DNA from: Hypericum androsaemum | Taxonomy: Eukaryota > Streptophyta > Magnoliopsida > Malpighiales > Hypericaceae | Length of the DNA: 64,000 nt | Assembly (NCBI GenBank): GCA_963995505.1 | Contig: OZ023192.1 | Coordinates: forward strand, 11,515,001-11,579,000 | Reading direction: 5' to 3' | In this document: positions 23,862 through 34,813 of the stretch, one piece after another | How positions within the stretch are numbered: position 1 is the first letter of the stretch | Layout: every line of letters begins with the position of its first letter | Made by a program: the position numbers and the translations under genes | Notes under the pieces: model-generated | What the model saw: only the letters and a program-made list of their open reading frames with translations | Databases searched by the model: none | What the model was told of the DNA's origin: nothing

Positions 23862-24198
23862 TGAACTTAGTTTATGTCAAATGCTTTTATTTAGGTTTAA
23901 TTGAGGTTGGAGAGTGCTAATTATGATTAATCTGGCCTAACTTGGCAGATTATGGAGGCTAACAAAGCAAGCAACTAGGATTAACTTTATTGTAATGACA
24001 GGAAGGTTTTAACTTTTTTCTTTTCTTCTAGTAGAAGATTTAATTAATTTTTGCTGTATTCATGTGTCACTATTGAGGAATGGAAATGTCTAGAGAGTTC
24101 TGTTTTTCGGGTTGAATTTATTTTTTTTGATCAAATGGGTCGAATTTATTGTGCCAATTGAGTTTGCTTTAAGTGGGTAGACAACCTTTAAAATGGTA
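23862..24198. other. 3' flank of the divergent DUF1685-like gene
   Basis: AT-rich sequence with no coding content; it probably holds the 3' UTR. Confidence 0.4.
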
Positions 24199-25394
24199 GG
24201 ACAAATTACCCTCAGGTCTCTGAATTATAGTTTTATCACTCGCAGATCCCTGTGTTTCAAAAATAGTGTATGCGGTCCCTGCTTTTTAGAGAAATGTTGG
24301 TCTCGGGTCCCTGGATGACGTCAGCACTCCATTTTTCAATTTTTTTTGTCATGGAAATGACATATATACCCTTTAAAAAATAAAAAAAATCTTACCTTCT
24401 TCAAGCTTGGAACCCCAAGAATACCATGAACATCTGGAAACCAAAATTGAACATCTGGAAACCAAAATAAAACCACCGATCCATCCATTAAAACCAAATC
24501 AAGAAATCAACAAGTACCAAACATTAAAACCCTCCACCTCCCCTCCGAAAGCCAGTAGGCACGGCAGCAGCAAACCAGCTCGTAGATCTGGCTTCATTTC
24601 TGCACCTCCATCCACAGCCGTCGAGTGAGGAGGAGGTAAGAGCCAAGGTAAATGACACGGGGGACGACGGCCGGGAGGACGTCGGCGAGGTAGATGAGCA
24701 CAGCTTGTTCCTGAGATGGAACGATAGCGATCGCTCCAGCGATGAGTGCTGACGCACCAGCGTCAGCTCCAGCTCGCGTCCTGCCGCACCTCTGCCTTTA
24801 TCTACGTCTACAGCCAACCCTTGTCCCCCTCCGTCGTGGCAACGACAGCGTTTGGATCTCATCTTAGTTGACGACGATTCGTTGTCCACTCAAACAGAGA
24901 AGAAGAAGAGCGTCGAGGACTCTTCATTCGTCGTTGCTGATTTGAGCGTTCAACCCCAGCCCGCCGCCGTCGAGCTCATGACCTTTCTTGGACGACGCTT
25001 GCTCTTCCGTCGTTTAATTTTCCTACGATTAAAATTATGTAATAGTTGAAGAGGATCCCTTCAATTAGGGTTTCAATCGTGTATTATTGATGCACTAGTT
25101 TTTCTCTTGGGCGATGTTCTAGTATTTTAATTGGTATTTTTCGTATTCATCGTGATGTTTCAATGTTGAAGAAGGGGTTCCAAGCTTGAAGAAGGTAAGA
25201 TTTTTTTTTATTTTTTGTCTAAGGGAATATCTGTCATTTCCATGATTTAAAAAACAAAAAAATGAGTGCTGACGTCAGCCAGGGATCCGAGACCAATATT
25301 TCTCTAAAAAGTAGGGACCTCATACACTATTTTTGAAACACAAGGACCTGCGAGTAATAAAACTATAATCTAAGGACCTGAGAGTAATTTGCTC
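24199..25394. mobile_element. MULE/Pack-MULE-like element (CAGGTCCCT family), 1.2 kb
   Basis: Long terminal inverted repeats of about 180 bp begin GGACAAATTACCCTCAGGTC on the left and end GACCTGAGAGTAATTTGCTC on the right. Both carry the repeated phrase GGACCT(G) with TATAGTTTTATCAC / GAGTAATAAAACTATA. The flanks AAAATGGTA (24190-24198) and AAAAAGGTA (25395-25403) are a 9-bp duplication with one mismatch. The interior (24540-25040) is GC-rich, with open frames on both strands, and looks like captured host gene sequence, but I cannot identify it. Confidence 0.8.
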
Positions 25395-25954
25395 AAAAAG
25401 GTAACACCGGTCCAAGCTTTCAAAAAAAATTAAAATTTTTTTTACTTCAGTACATTGTCATTGTGGTTTTTCTAATTTATATTTTTAGTGACAAAAAGTG
25501 TATGAAAGGTGTGAATTTGTCTCAACACAGGACATCGTCATTATAGGGTAGCCAAATCCAAAAGAAATTGCACCAAATTATAATAAATTAATCATGGATT
25601 ATACATGATAACAAAACCACGTATAGTCCTTGATTAATTTATAAAAAATGGCATGGATTTGGTTCAAATATTTTATATAGTACATTGTTTTAATTCGAAT
25701 TGTTAAGAAAGTAAAACACAGAACATGAAACTGTCAACTCCTAAGTAATGGGAGGAGCCTGATTCGTGCCTATTGAAGAATTAGTCGGCGATTCATATAC
25801 AGTGATTTAGTTAAGGTAACCCACTAAAGCAATAGCGAAAGTAAATCTTCATAGAGAAATTGTCACCGCCTCTGTACCCGGCCAAACCACAAAAATGTAA
25901 TAAGCAATCCATAAAAACCTTGGCTACAAGAATCGAATTTGAATTTTTAAGCAA
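25395..25954. other. Intergenic, no feature seen
   Basis: AT-rich single-copy-looking stretch between two transposons, without frames or repeats I can support. Confidence 0.4.
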
Positions 25955-28221
25955 GAAGAATGTCGCCCATGGATTGGGTCCGGAGTTACGGCCCAACTCC
26001 GGACAATTTGGAATACGGGCACATCAGTATGATGAGGCCCATGCACGTTAGATCTATATGAGGGTCAGAATTAATGCGGGGGCATTTTTGTCTTTTTGAC
26101 AGAAAACACCCCTCCCATTTTCTTTTCTAAAAACACGCTGCCCCAAAAATTTCTCCATGAACCAAACTTCTTCCCTTATCAAACTTTCAAAGGAAAGGGA
26201 AAATTTCTTAACGAACCAAACTTCTTCCCATTGCTCGTCGCCCGTTACGAACGCGCTCCCATTTTCTTCTTTGCCTCCCGTTTTGCTCGTCTTCGTCCAC
26301 ATTTTCAAAGGAAAGGGATGAATTTCTTCTAGAAACTTTTAAGGTTTGTTTTATTTCCGTTCTTACGAGTTTAGGGTTTCGATTTGTTTATTTTTGTTGA
26401 TATTTAGGGTTTATGATTTTAGGCCACTGATCCTCCGTCTGTTTCGCTCGTCGTCGTCCATATTTTTGAATGAAAGGGACGAATTTCTTCTAGAAAATTT
26501 TGAGATTTGTTTTATTTCCGTTCTTACGAGCTTAGGTTTTTGATTTGTTGATTTTTTGTTGACATGTAGGGTTTATGCTTTTACGCCGCTCATCCTCCGT
26601 CTGTTTGGCTCGTCGTCGTCGACATTTTCAAAGGAAAAGATTGAATCGCTTCTGGAAACTTTTGAGATTTTTATTTCCATTCTTACCAGTTTAGTGTTCC
26701 AATTTGTTATTTTTTTAATTTAGGGTTTATGCTTTTAGGTTTTATGTTTTAGTGTGATTTTTAGGGTTCATGCTTGTGTTTTTGCTTCTATTTTTGTTAT
26801 TTTGGCATTCTTGCTTAGTTTTGGGGTTTGGTTTATATTTTTACAAGTTGTTGTGAGTTATGTTTGGTGTTCATGCATCTGCAGCTGATGATCTCTGGGT
26901 TTATCACGGCATGCCAGTGTGACATAACATGTTATAGTTCTATTATATCAGTGGATATGCCATTAAGACATAACACGTCTTGCCATTATTAGGACGTTTA
27001 TAGTAGCATTGTGTGATGCCATTTATCAGTAATATTTGTTTTTTTTTCAAATGTCTTCGTTCAAGAGTTTTAGCAAGTAGAGTTATATTGTAGGTGTAAA
27101 CTACAAGCTGTTCGGTATGGATGACCGTGATCAAATAGTCAAGTCTATAATTGAGGTAGGTTTTGGGTGCCTGCTCAACATTGAGATTGATGACCTGACT
27201 CTAAATGAACTTACTGACCTCTTTGAGAAATGTGGCAAAAGAAATGTGGTTGTACCGGCATCCTTTGTGCATGAATATTTTGACATCCCAATAGGGGAAG
27301 GTGATGTCATTTTAAAAGAAAAATTTTTCATGGGAAAAAGGAGGGATAAGGTTATAAAACTATTGGAAAGGGTTGGACTTACATTGAAAAAGTCCTTGCA
27401 TATTGATATATCGGATATAGAGGATCTTATGTTGCAGGGTAAGCGTGGTAAGCATGGTAAGGTGATTGTGTATGTAGATTGGGCTAAAATCTACATCCTT
27501 TATAAGATTGTTGTGTTTCTCGCGCTTGGTATCTTCGATGTGGTTGATGCCAGGTATCTGGCCTATCTTTTCTCACTGCCAGAGGCAACAAACTACAATT
27601 GGTGCAAAGTCGTTTTAGATAAGGTAAACGATGAGCTAAGAACACGTGTCAGCAAGCCCACTGATGTAGTTAAGATTGAAGGCAATCTTCATATGGTTAT
27701 GAATTACATTGAACAGACACTTATTACGAATGAGAATGATGTAGATCCTAGTGTGCCTTCTTCCTCCACTGCCACTGACTGTGCCCTTATGTCTAGCTCC
27801 AAACCAAAATTGGCAATCATAAAAAGTCCTAGGTGATTGTTGCATATATTTCTATATTTTGATATACGATAGTGTGAGAATGGCATGACTAGATTTTGTA
27901 AATTTTAATTGCATGTGTTGTTGTAATGCAGCTATTTGAAGATTGGGCAAAGTGCAAATACATATTGATGATTTGCAGTGTTACAAATCGGAGATTCAAA
28001 AACTTATTGGTGCTAAGAAAAAGGGGAAGGTGGTTGATGAGGAGGAGGAGGAGGATAAGGATGTTGTTGAGGAGATGGAGGAAGAGGAGGTTGTTGCAGA
28101 TCTTGCAGGTGATGAAAAATCTAAAAATGATGAGATTGTTAAGCAGAAGAGAAAGAAGAATACTGTGGAGGATGAATTTTACATTCAGAAAAAGGTAAAG
28201 ACTATGGTGAGTTTTCTTATT

Positions 28222-28527
28222 AGGCAAATTACCCTCAGGTCCCTATGTTATAGTTTTATCACTCTCAGGTCCCTGTGTTATAGAAATAGTGTGTGAGGTC
28301 CCTGTGTTTTAAAAAATATTGGTCTGAGGTCCTGGCTGATGACAGCTGTCATTTTTTCAATTTTCAACCATCTCCTGTCAAAAATTGAAAAAATAACTGC
28401 TGACATCAGCCAGGGACCTGAGACCAACATATTTCTATAAAAAGCAGGGACCTCATACACTATTTCTATAACACAGGGACCTGCGAGTGATAAAATCATA
28501 ACACAGGGACCTGAAGATAATTTGCCC
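28222..28527. mobile_element. Palindromic MITE (CAGGTCCCT family) nested in the Ulp1-MULE
   Basis: A 306-bp element that is almost entirely one inverted repeat: it starts AGGCAAATTACCCTCAGGTC and ends GACCTGAAGATAATTTGCCC. It is flanked by an exact 9-bp duplication TTTCTTATT (28213-28221 and 28528-28536). It has the same ends as 24199-25394, 62170-62919 and 63476 onward, but no interior cargo. It lies within an intron-like part of the Ulp1 gene. Confidence 0.9.
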
Positions 28528-28559
28528 TTTCTTATTTTATGAAATACAATTCTGTATTT

Positions 28560-28755
28560 GAGTCAAATTAGATCATGTCATCCTAACATAACAGTTCTTG
28601 CCGGTAAGGCATGACATGTCATGTTAGTATGGCATATTTTTCATACCATCCTGACATAACAGTTCTTGCCGGTACGGCATGACATGTCATGCCAATGTGA
28701 CATAAGAGTTCTTGCCGATAAGGCATGACATGTTATGCCAATGTGACATAATAGT
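28560..28755. repeat. Short palindromic tandem repeats in the Ulp1-MULE
   Basis: About four imperfect copies of a unit of some 55 bp containing GGCATGACATGTCATG and CTAACATAACAGTTCTTGCCG / GTGACATAAGAGTTCTTGCCG. The core GACATGTC is self-complementary. Single or paired versions of the same phrase occur elsewhere in the element (26910-27010, 30340-30410, 31470-31560, 33900-33970). Confidence 0.7.
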
Positions 28756-31700
28756 TTTGTTTTACTATTTAGATACGTTTATAGCTGAAGCAGACGGGAA
28801 GTGTTACAGTTGGCGATCAATGGACCAATGTGTTGAGTTGCATTACCATAGATGACGGCGAATCCGAATCGGATTACTTTGCTTCTCGATCTGACCCGGA
28901 TTACTGTCCTTCTCAATCTGATTATGCTACTACTGATGATTATTGGGGTCAGATGGTATCAAGCATTACTGATGAGTCTGTAGCATTGGCACCTGGCATG
29001 TCTCAACTAAATGAACAGTGTCGGGAGCAAGAGAAAAATGATGATGATGGGTTAAGTGGCCATGCAGAGGCAGATCATGTTGAAGATATAGCAGATGCGT
29101 ATGTTTCGACACAAGTTATTAATCATAGTGACAATGGTGAGTTAAGTGGCAAAGAAGAGTTAAAGCCCCTGACTCAACATGCTGATAAGGTGGATGATGA
29201 AGTTGAAGAGACGCATGCCCCTGCTCAAGTGGTTGATCATAGTCCGGAGGAAGAGAGGAAGGATGAGGAGGGAAATGTTCAAGCTGGAAATATTGAGAAA
29301 AAGGCTGCCTAACCTAGCCATGCCAAAGTAGGTATGTGCAAAGTACATATATCATTGTGGAGGCCAGGTATTAATTTTTCATCTTTCTCACTAAGTTTTT
29401 CAGATGTAGATAATGAAATGTATGGACCAAATGCATCTGCTGATCATGAATATAAAGAGGGAATGCAGCCCAATATTTGTGATTCTCAAAACCTATTTGA
29501 TGATCCTGTATTTTGTGATATATGTTTTGTCATTTTAGATGTGGCTGAAGAAGATTTTGCCACACATAAGGGATTCAATCGTGAAGGCCACGATCCCGCC
29601 TTTGTAGATGCACCGTATGCAGTTCTAGCAACTGTAGGAGTGAAGCGTGTGAAATACCCTAGTATGAGTCATAGATCTCCATACACGGAAGGGAAAATGA
29701 AGAGGAAGATGGTTAAGCCAGGAGCTGCCTTTGAGATACAAAAAGATGAACCACATCATTGTTCCAAGAAAGAGAAGGGAAAAGGAGTTGATGTTGCATC
29801 CGAAGCTACACCTGTTGTTATTTTTGACCCTGAAGCCGAGCTGGATGAAGATGAGTTAAAGGGCCTTAAAGAAGAGGCCATTATTAAGAAAGTACCCGTC
29901 AGATATAAGCAACAATTTGAAGCTCGAATGAACAGGCTAGGGGAGGCTCAGTTGGCTGCGATTCTATGTATGTCATTGACCAATGAGCAGAAGGATATGA
30001 TCTACCAGTATGTCAGTACAAGAAGACGCGGTTCAATCCCGTAAGCTACACCCTTTGTCATGGTTTATTTTATGTTTCATATAATTTGCATGTTTTTTAA
30101 TATTTGTTCCTTTTTTTCATAGTGGCGAGATTTTTGCATGGGATCGAAATCAAAAACTAGTTCGCAAAGACACAGAAACCTTGCTCTCTAGATCATGGAT
30201 CAACACCTCTGTGGTTGATTGGTATTTAAAATCTATGGTCAAACAGCGTCACAAGCAGTTGGCGACTGATCGTATCATATTCTCGATACATTGGGTTGTG
30301 AGTTCTCTTTTCTTTCTTTACAACATTTTGGAGCATAGGTATGACCTAATCATGCCATTATGAGTTAACAAATTATGCCACTGTGATCAGTCTGACATAA
30401 CTTTTCTTAATAAATTATTGTAGCGTACGTGGTTGAAACATGAACACCTCTCCGTCAATTAAATGGATCCAACAACAGCAACAAATTATGTACACAATAT
30501 TCAAAACTACCTTGATAATATTTTCCTATTATGTAGCTACTGGGGCCAAATTACTTATGTAAGTATCATTGTCGTCTATTTTTTCATACATTTATTTTTC
30601 ATTGTAATGATTAACATATTTTGTGTTGATATTTATATTTTCTTTTTGTGTTTATAATAGTGAATTTGTCCATGGTTCAATGAGAGCCACTTCTCTGTGT
30701 ATGTCATTGATGTGAGGGGGAAATGAGGCTTCTTCATCCTTGACAGCTTGGATGTTAATGAAAGTAAGGCAGAGAAGCTCATTAACAATGAAAAGAAGAT
30801 TGTTGGATTCTTTGCCCCGTTTATGAGTTCTATTCAGAGCATTTTTAGCTTTAGAACTGCCAAGTACTGTATTGTTAAAAAAGTTCTGACGCAGCTTGAT
30901 GGTTTTAGTTATGGGTTTTTGTCTGCCTGTTTTGTGAATTTTTCATGTTAAACTGAGACAAATGGCTAATAAAAGAAGAATATATGAATCAATGGCCAAC
31001 ACCAGAATTCGTTAATAAATTCAGCACGCAGATGTGTATGGATACATTGTACAGGCAAACAATCTACTCCTGCCATTTTTGTGGGAAAAAGTCGAAGCAC
31101 GGAGAAAGACAAGGAAGAAGAAGTCGCAAATGGATTCGGAATAAGGTCGCATGTGGTGAATATTTGTTATGTTAGATTTTTTGTGTTATTGAACATGGTG
31201 ACTTTTGATGGCAGCTGTATATGGATTACTTTTTGGCTGGAAAGTTGTGTGGATGATACTGTCGATGACTAGTATATGATGTTTTATTTTGTCTAAAAAT
31301 ATTTGAACGGATATTCTTGCTGTTTATGAACATAATGACTTTTGTTACTTTTTGGCTGGAAAATTGTATGAATGATACTATCGATGACTGGTATATGATA
31401 TTTTATTTTGTCTAAAAATATTTGAATAGGTGTCTCTTTTTGTATAGCAGTGTAATCGAATTAACAGACTGTGCCATCAAACAAGTTTTGCCATTGTGAC
31501 ATAACATCTCTCACAGTTGTGAGAAAAGTGGCATGCCGTTGTGACTAGATCAGTTATGTGAAATAGATAATATCATGTGAGATAGATAACACGAAGTACG
31601 TAAAATTTTTCTAACAACGGCAAGCAACACTCAAGCAAGTCAAAAAAAGGTGAGAAAAGAATGAAAACTTTGATATTAAATAGGCCCTACAAATTTACCT

Positions 31701-31794
31701 TTTTTCCAATCACTTTTAAATAAAATAATTACTACGAAAAGAATAAGGGGAGAGAGCTGTCAAATTTAGTGCAAAATCTGCTACAAGAATAGCC

Positions 31795-33125
31795 TCCTCA
31801 AGTTCCAAAAAAATAGCCTCAAGTTCCAAAGGCAGAACCGAATTCACATTCATATCAAAGGAAGGAGGAAGGATTTTTTACGAAGGCTGCACTGCCTTTT
31901 TCTATGAATTTGTGACAAGATGGTTACGTTTCAAAGTACCTAAGTGAACTTTGACAAAATAATAAAACACTCAACCATCACTTCATACCCATCAAATGTT
32001 CCAAAAGTTGATCAAGGTTCATATGGGCCGACACACCAAACCCAGTTAAAATAGAGGAATATGAGTATGTTGTACCTAATGAACGATAATTCTTGTTTGT
32101 TCTATATGTGGTGTCGGCCCGTATGAACCTCCTCAAGTTCCAAAAAATAGCCTCAAGTTTCAAAGACGATACCAAATTCACAAGCATATCAAAGGAAGAA
32201 GGAAGAGTTTTAGACTAGGGCTTGTGCCTACCTTTTTCTATGAATTTGTGACAAGATGGTGATGTTTCAAAGTACCTAAGTGGACTATGAAAAAATAATA
32301 AAACACTCAACCATCACTACATACCCATCAAATGGACCAAAAATTGATCAATGTTCATATGGGATGACACACCAGACCAAGTTAAAACAGAGAAATATGA
32401 GTATGTCGTACCTAATGAACGATAATTCTTGTTTGTCCTATATGTGGCGTCGGCCCGTATAAACCTCCTCAAGTTCCAAAAAAATAGCCTCAAGTTCCAA
32501 AAGCGGTACCAAATTCACATGCATATCAAAGGAATAAGGAAGGATTTTTTACCAGGGCTGGTGCCTACCTTTTTCTATGAATTTGTAATAAGATGGTGAT
32601 GTTTCAAAGTACCTAAGTGGACTTTGACAAAATAATAAAACACTCAACTATCACTTCATACCCATCAAATGGACTAAAAGTTGATCAAGGTTCATACGGG
32701 CCGACACACCAAACTCAGTTAAAACAGAGAAATATGAGTATGTTGTACCTAATAAACGATAATTCTTGTTTGTCCTATATGTGGTGTCGGCCCGTATGAA
32801 CCTCCTAAAGTTCCAAAAAAATAGCCTCAAGTTCCAAAGGCGGTACCAAATTCACATGCATATCAAAGGAAGGAAGAAGGGTTTTTGACCAGGGCTAGTG
32901 CCTGCCTTTTTCTATGAATTTGTGACCAGATGCTGATATTTCAAAGTACCTAAGTGGACTTTGACAAAATAATAAAACACTCAACCATCACTTCATACCC
33001 ATCAAATGGACCAAAAGTTGATCAAGGTTCATACGAGCCGACACACCAAACCCAGTTAAAACAGAGGAATATGAGTATGTCATATCTAATGAACGATAAT
33101 TCTTATTTGTCTTATATGTGGTGTC
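31795..33125. repeat. 337-bp tandem array within the Ulp1-MULE
   Basis: The anchor ACCTAAGTG recurs at 31938, 32274, 32611 and 32948, spacings of 336, 337 and 337 bp. The array begins part-way through a unit near 31795 and ends part-way through the last at 33125. Each unit contains an inverted repeat; in the third anchored unit it is perfect over 19 bp (GGTTCATACGGGCCGACAC at 32689-32707, its complement at 32784-32802). Read on the minus strand each unit encodes ADTTYRTNKNYRS or a variant, the start of the mutator transposase catalytic domain, so the array grew from the transposase gene. The open frames seen on + are not coding. Confidence 0.85.
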
Positions 33126-33809
33126 AAAGCATATGGCATCACCAAAGTATTTGTAGTCCGTTCTCATCCTTTTGTCAGCCCAAAAATGTTCATGATCCGC
33201 TCCTCGTTGTCTACTTCTATCTCATAGTAAAAAGCTGGATTTTGGAATGCCTCATTTCTAAAATACTAAAGCAGGGCAGTAGTTTCATCTGCCTTCATGC
33301 TCTTTTGCCTTCGACTCCCCATATAGTTTTTCAAATCTATATGTAGAAAACCTAGATGTTCCTCACCTCCAGCCGCCATTCCATCAATTCATATGATGGT
33401 CTGAGCTTGATACCAGCGTCGTTATTCATCCGAGCTATTTGTTGTTGGAGCCGATTAACGGATCTGTTTGATCTCAACATATATGCGAATGATGGCAAAT
33501 GCAGCTCGTGATTGTTGTGCTTCACAATCCATTCCTTTATGAAATAAGATTTTCTCTCTTCATAATCATGTATAGTTATCCTGGCCGGACATCCAACTCT
33601 TTCTTCTCTCCAGTCATATTTTTGTTTCTTCATTAAGGATTATAAGGGATTATGTTTCTTTCATATCTCTCTTTGTTGCAAAGATATCTGATGTAAAGAT
33701 ATTTATCTGTGGGCTCACCGTCGATCATCTCTCTTTTTTGATAACTAGTGCGCACACCAAAACTCTTTTGGTGCTCGTATGAATAGTAAAAGTCTCGCGC
33801 ATCTTCAAA
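33123..33809 (-). pseudogene. FAR1-type mutator transposase, N-terminal remnant
   Basis: Read from 33809 downward: FEDARDFYYSYEHQKSFGVR and YLYIRYLCNKERYERN, then a frame break. Then comes REERVGCPARITIHD, KHNNHELHLPSF and MLRSNRSVNRLQQQIARMNN, which is the FAR1 DNA-binding domain (Cys, Cys and the H-N-H pattern) with the linker usual in FAR1/MULE proteins. Next comes [20 protein letters not shown], a one-base shift, then [20 protein letters not shown] and DTTYKTN, the beginning of the DDE catalytic domain with its first Asp at about 33123. The rest of the catalytic domain is absent, replaced by the 337-bp array. It would have bound TIRs and catalysed transposition. Confidence 0.8.
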
Positions 33810-34641
33810 TATATCAAATTACACTTGTTTCCACCATTCATCTTTTTCAATATGCTCCAAATCAATTGGTGCTGGAAAAAAAATACAAATTTCTCTTCAT
33901 GCCATTGTGACATAACAATAGTTGCCAGCATCATGTAACATAATATGCCATTACCACATAGCATAAAGTGTCAATATTACGAAACACATCGTATGAGTCC
34001 ATGTCATCTGTTCTTATTTGAATCCTTAATAGCAAATAGTTATATATGAAAAAGTTGAAGACTAACAATCTTACCTTTTTTTTTTGTATATTCGATATTT
34101 TGGCGCAGATTTGAAGCGTATTTGATACCTCTGATTCTTCTAAATCTCTTTGCTGTTCTGGATCTATTCTAAAACTAATGAGATTTCCTCTAAAAAAATA
34201 AAACTAATGAGTTTTTGTACTGATTTTTGCAATTTATTGATAGAATCAAAGTTGGAAGGAGGGGATTTGGACTAACCTTCAATATTCGAAGATCCTACTC
34301 TGTATTTTGGAGATCCAAATTCTGCAGGTCCGTAAGCTGATCTATTTTTCAAATCTGCAGTTTTCTTCTTTGTTTTGTTCAAATTACAACTTTCTAGAAG
34401 ATCTAGGGTTTTTGAGAATCGTGATTTAATCTGGACCCGTGATTTTCTCTGTTTTAAATTGGAATTGCTGTTATGAGATCATGTTCCCAAATCTATTATG
34501 TTCCTGATTTTTCGCGCTCTTTTTTTGAAATTAACCTTTTTCCGAGTTTGCCCTTGTGTGTCTAACAAATTCCAATTTTGTCCCTCCCCTCTTCACTCCA
34601 AACAGTTCAGAATATTACTATTCCGGATCTAATCGTGCCCC

Positions 34642-34813
34642 GAAGAATGCCCGTGTCCATACCGGTTACTAGGCTCCGTTTTATCCAAAAAGGGGTCGAT
34701 CCGTATCCGACCCGGCCCGCATTTTACCCAACCAACCCGGCCCAACACTCGTCTCAGGACATACCAAAGGCAAAGACCGAACAAAGAGAAGAACTTTGGA
34801 CGAAGGAGCCACC
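34642..34813 (+). promoter_or_regulatory. Short WDR53 upstream region abutting a transposon
   Basis: Only 172 bp separate the MULE border from the WDR53 start codon. The stretch is GC-rich (CCGACCCGGCCCGC, CCAACCCGGCCCAAC) with GGCCCA-type motifs, which are common in housekeeping plant promoters. No TATA box is evident. Any distal promoter must now lie inside or beyond the transposon. Confidence 0.45.

Larger units (their letters stand above)
27117..30952 (+). pseudogene. Ulp1/C48-type cysteine protease gene of the MULE, decayed
   Basis: The first exon (27117 to about 27833) encodes a 239-residue plant-transposon N-terminal domain (for example FVHEYFDIPIGEGDV, YLAYLFSLPEATNYNW). Further exons are inferred from splice-like borders: about 27931-28194 (acidic, frame interrupted), 28776-29320 (acidic linker), 29403-30042, 30123-30295, 30426-30559 and 30659 onward. 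The last holds CPWFNESHFSVYVIDVRG and FFILDSLD, the His and Asp region of a Ulp1 SUMO-protease fold. A stop follows VRGK, and the expected Asp-Cys-Gly is replaced by Ser-Tyr-Gly with a one-base shift near 30915. In living relatives the protein would be a peptidase acting on SUMO-like conjugates; this copy should be inactive. Exon borders are approximate. Confidence 0.7.
25964..34641. mobile_element. Ulp1-carrying MULE, 8.68 kb, full length with TSD
   Basis: The left terminus is CGCCCATGGATTGGGTCCGG. The right terminus, read on the other strand, is GGGGCACGATTAGATCCGGA. The flanks GAAGAATGT (25955-25963) and GAAGAATGC (34642-34650) form a 9-bp target duplication with one mismatch, the length expected for Mutator-like elements. 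Inside are a Ulp1/C48-type gene on + (27117-30952), a FAR1-type mutator transposase remnant on - (33130-33809), a 337-bp tandem array between them, short GCCATT.TGACATAAC repeats, and a nested MITE. The convergent two-gene layout resembles MuDR, and Ulp1 plus transposase resembles the Kaonashi-type MULEs known in Arabidopsis. Both genes are broken, so the copy is not autonomous. Confidence 0.85.

Noticed and set aside
31795..33125. Regularly spaced repeats resembling a CRISPR array
   Set aside because: The whole 337-bp unit repeats with no unique spacers, and this is a plant nuclear sequence.
32280..33346. Repeated 60-130 residue frames on + (MDYEKIIKH / MDFDKIIKH...)
   Set aside because: They are chance frames of the 337-bp tandem array; the meaningful translation (DTTYRTNK) is on the other strand.
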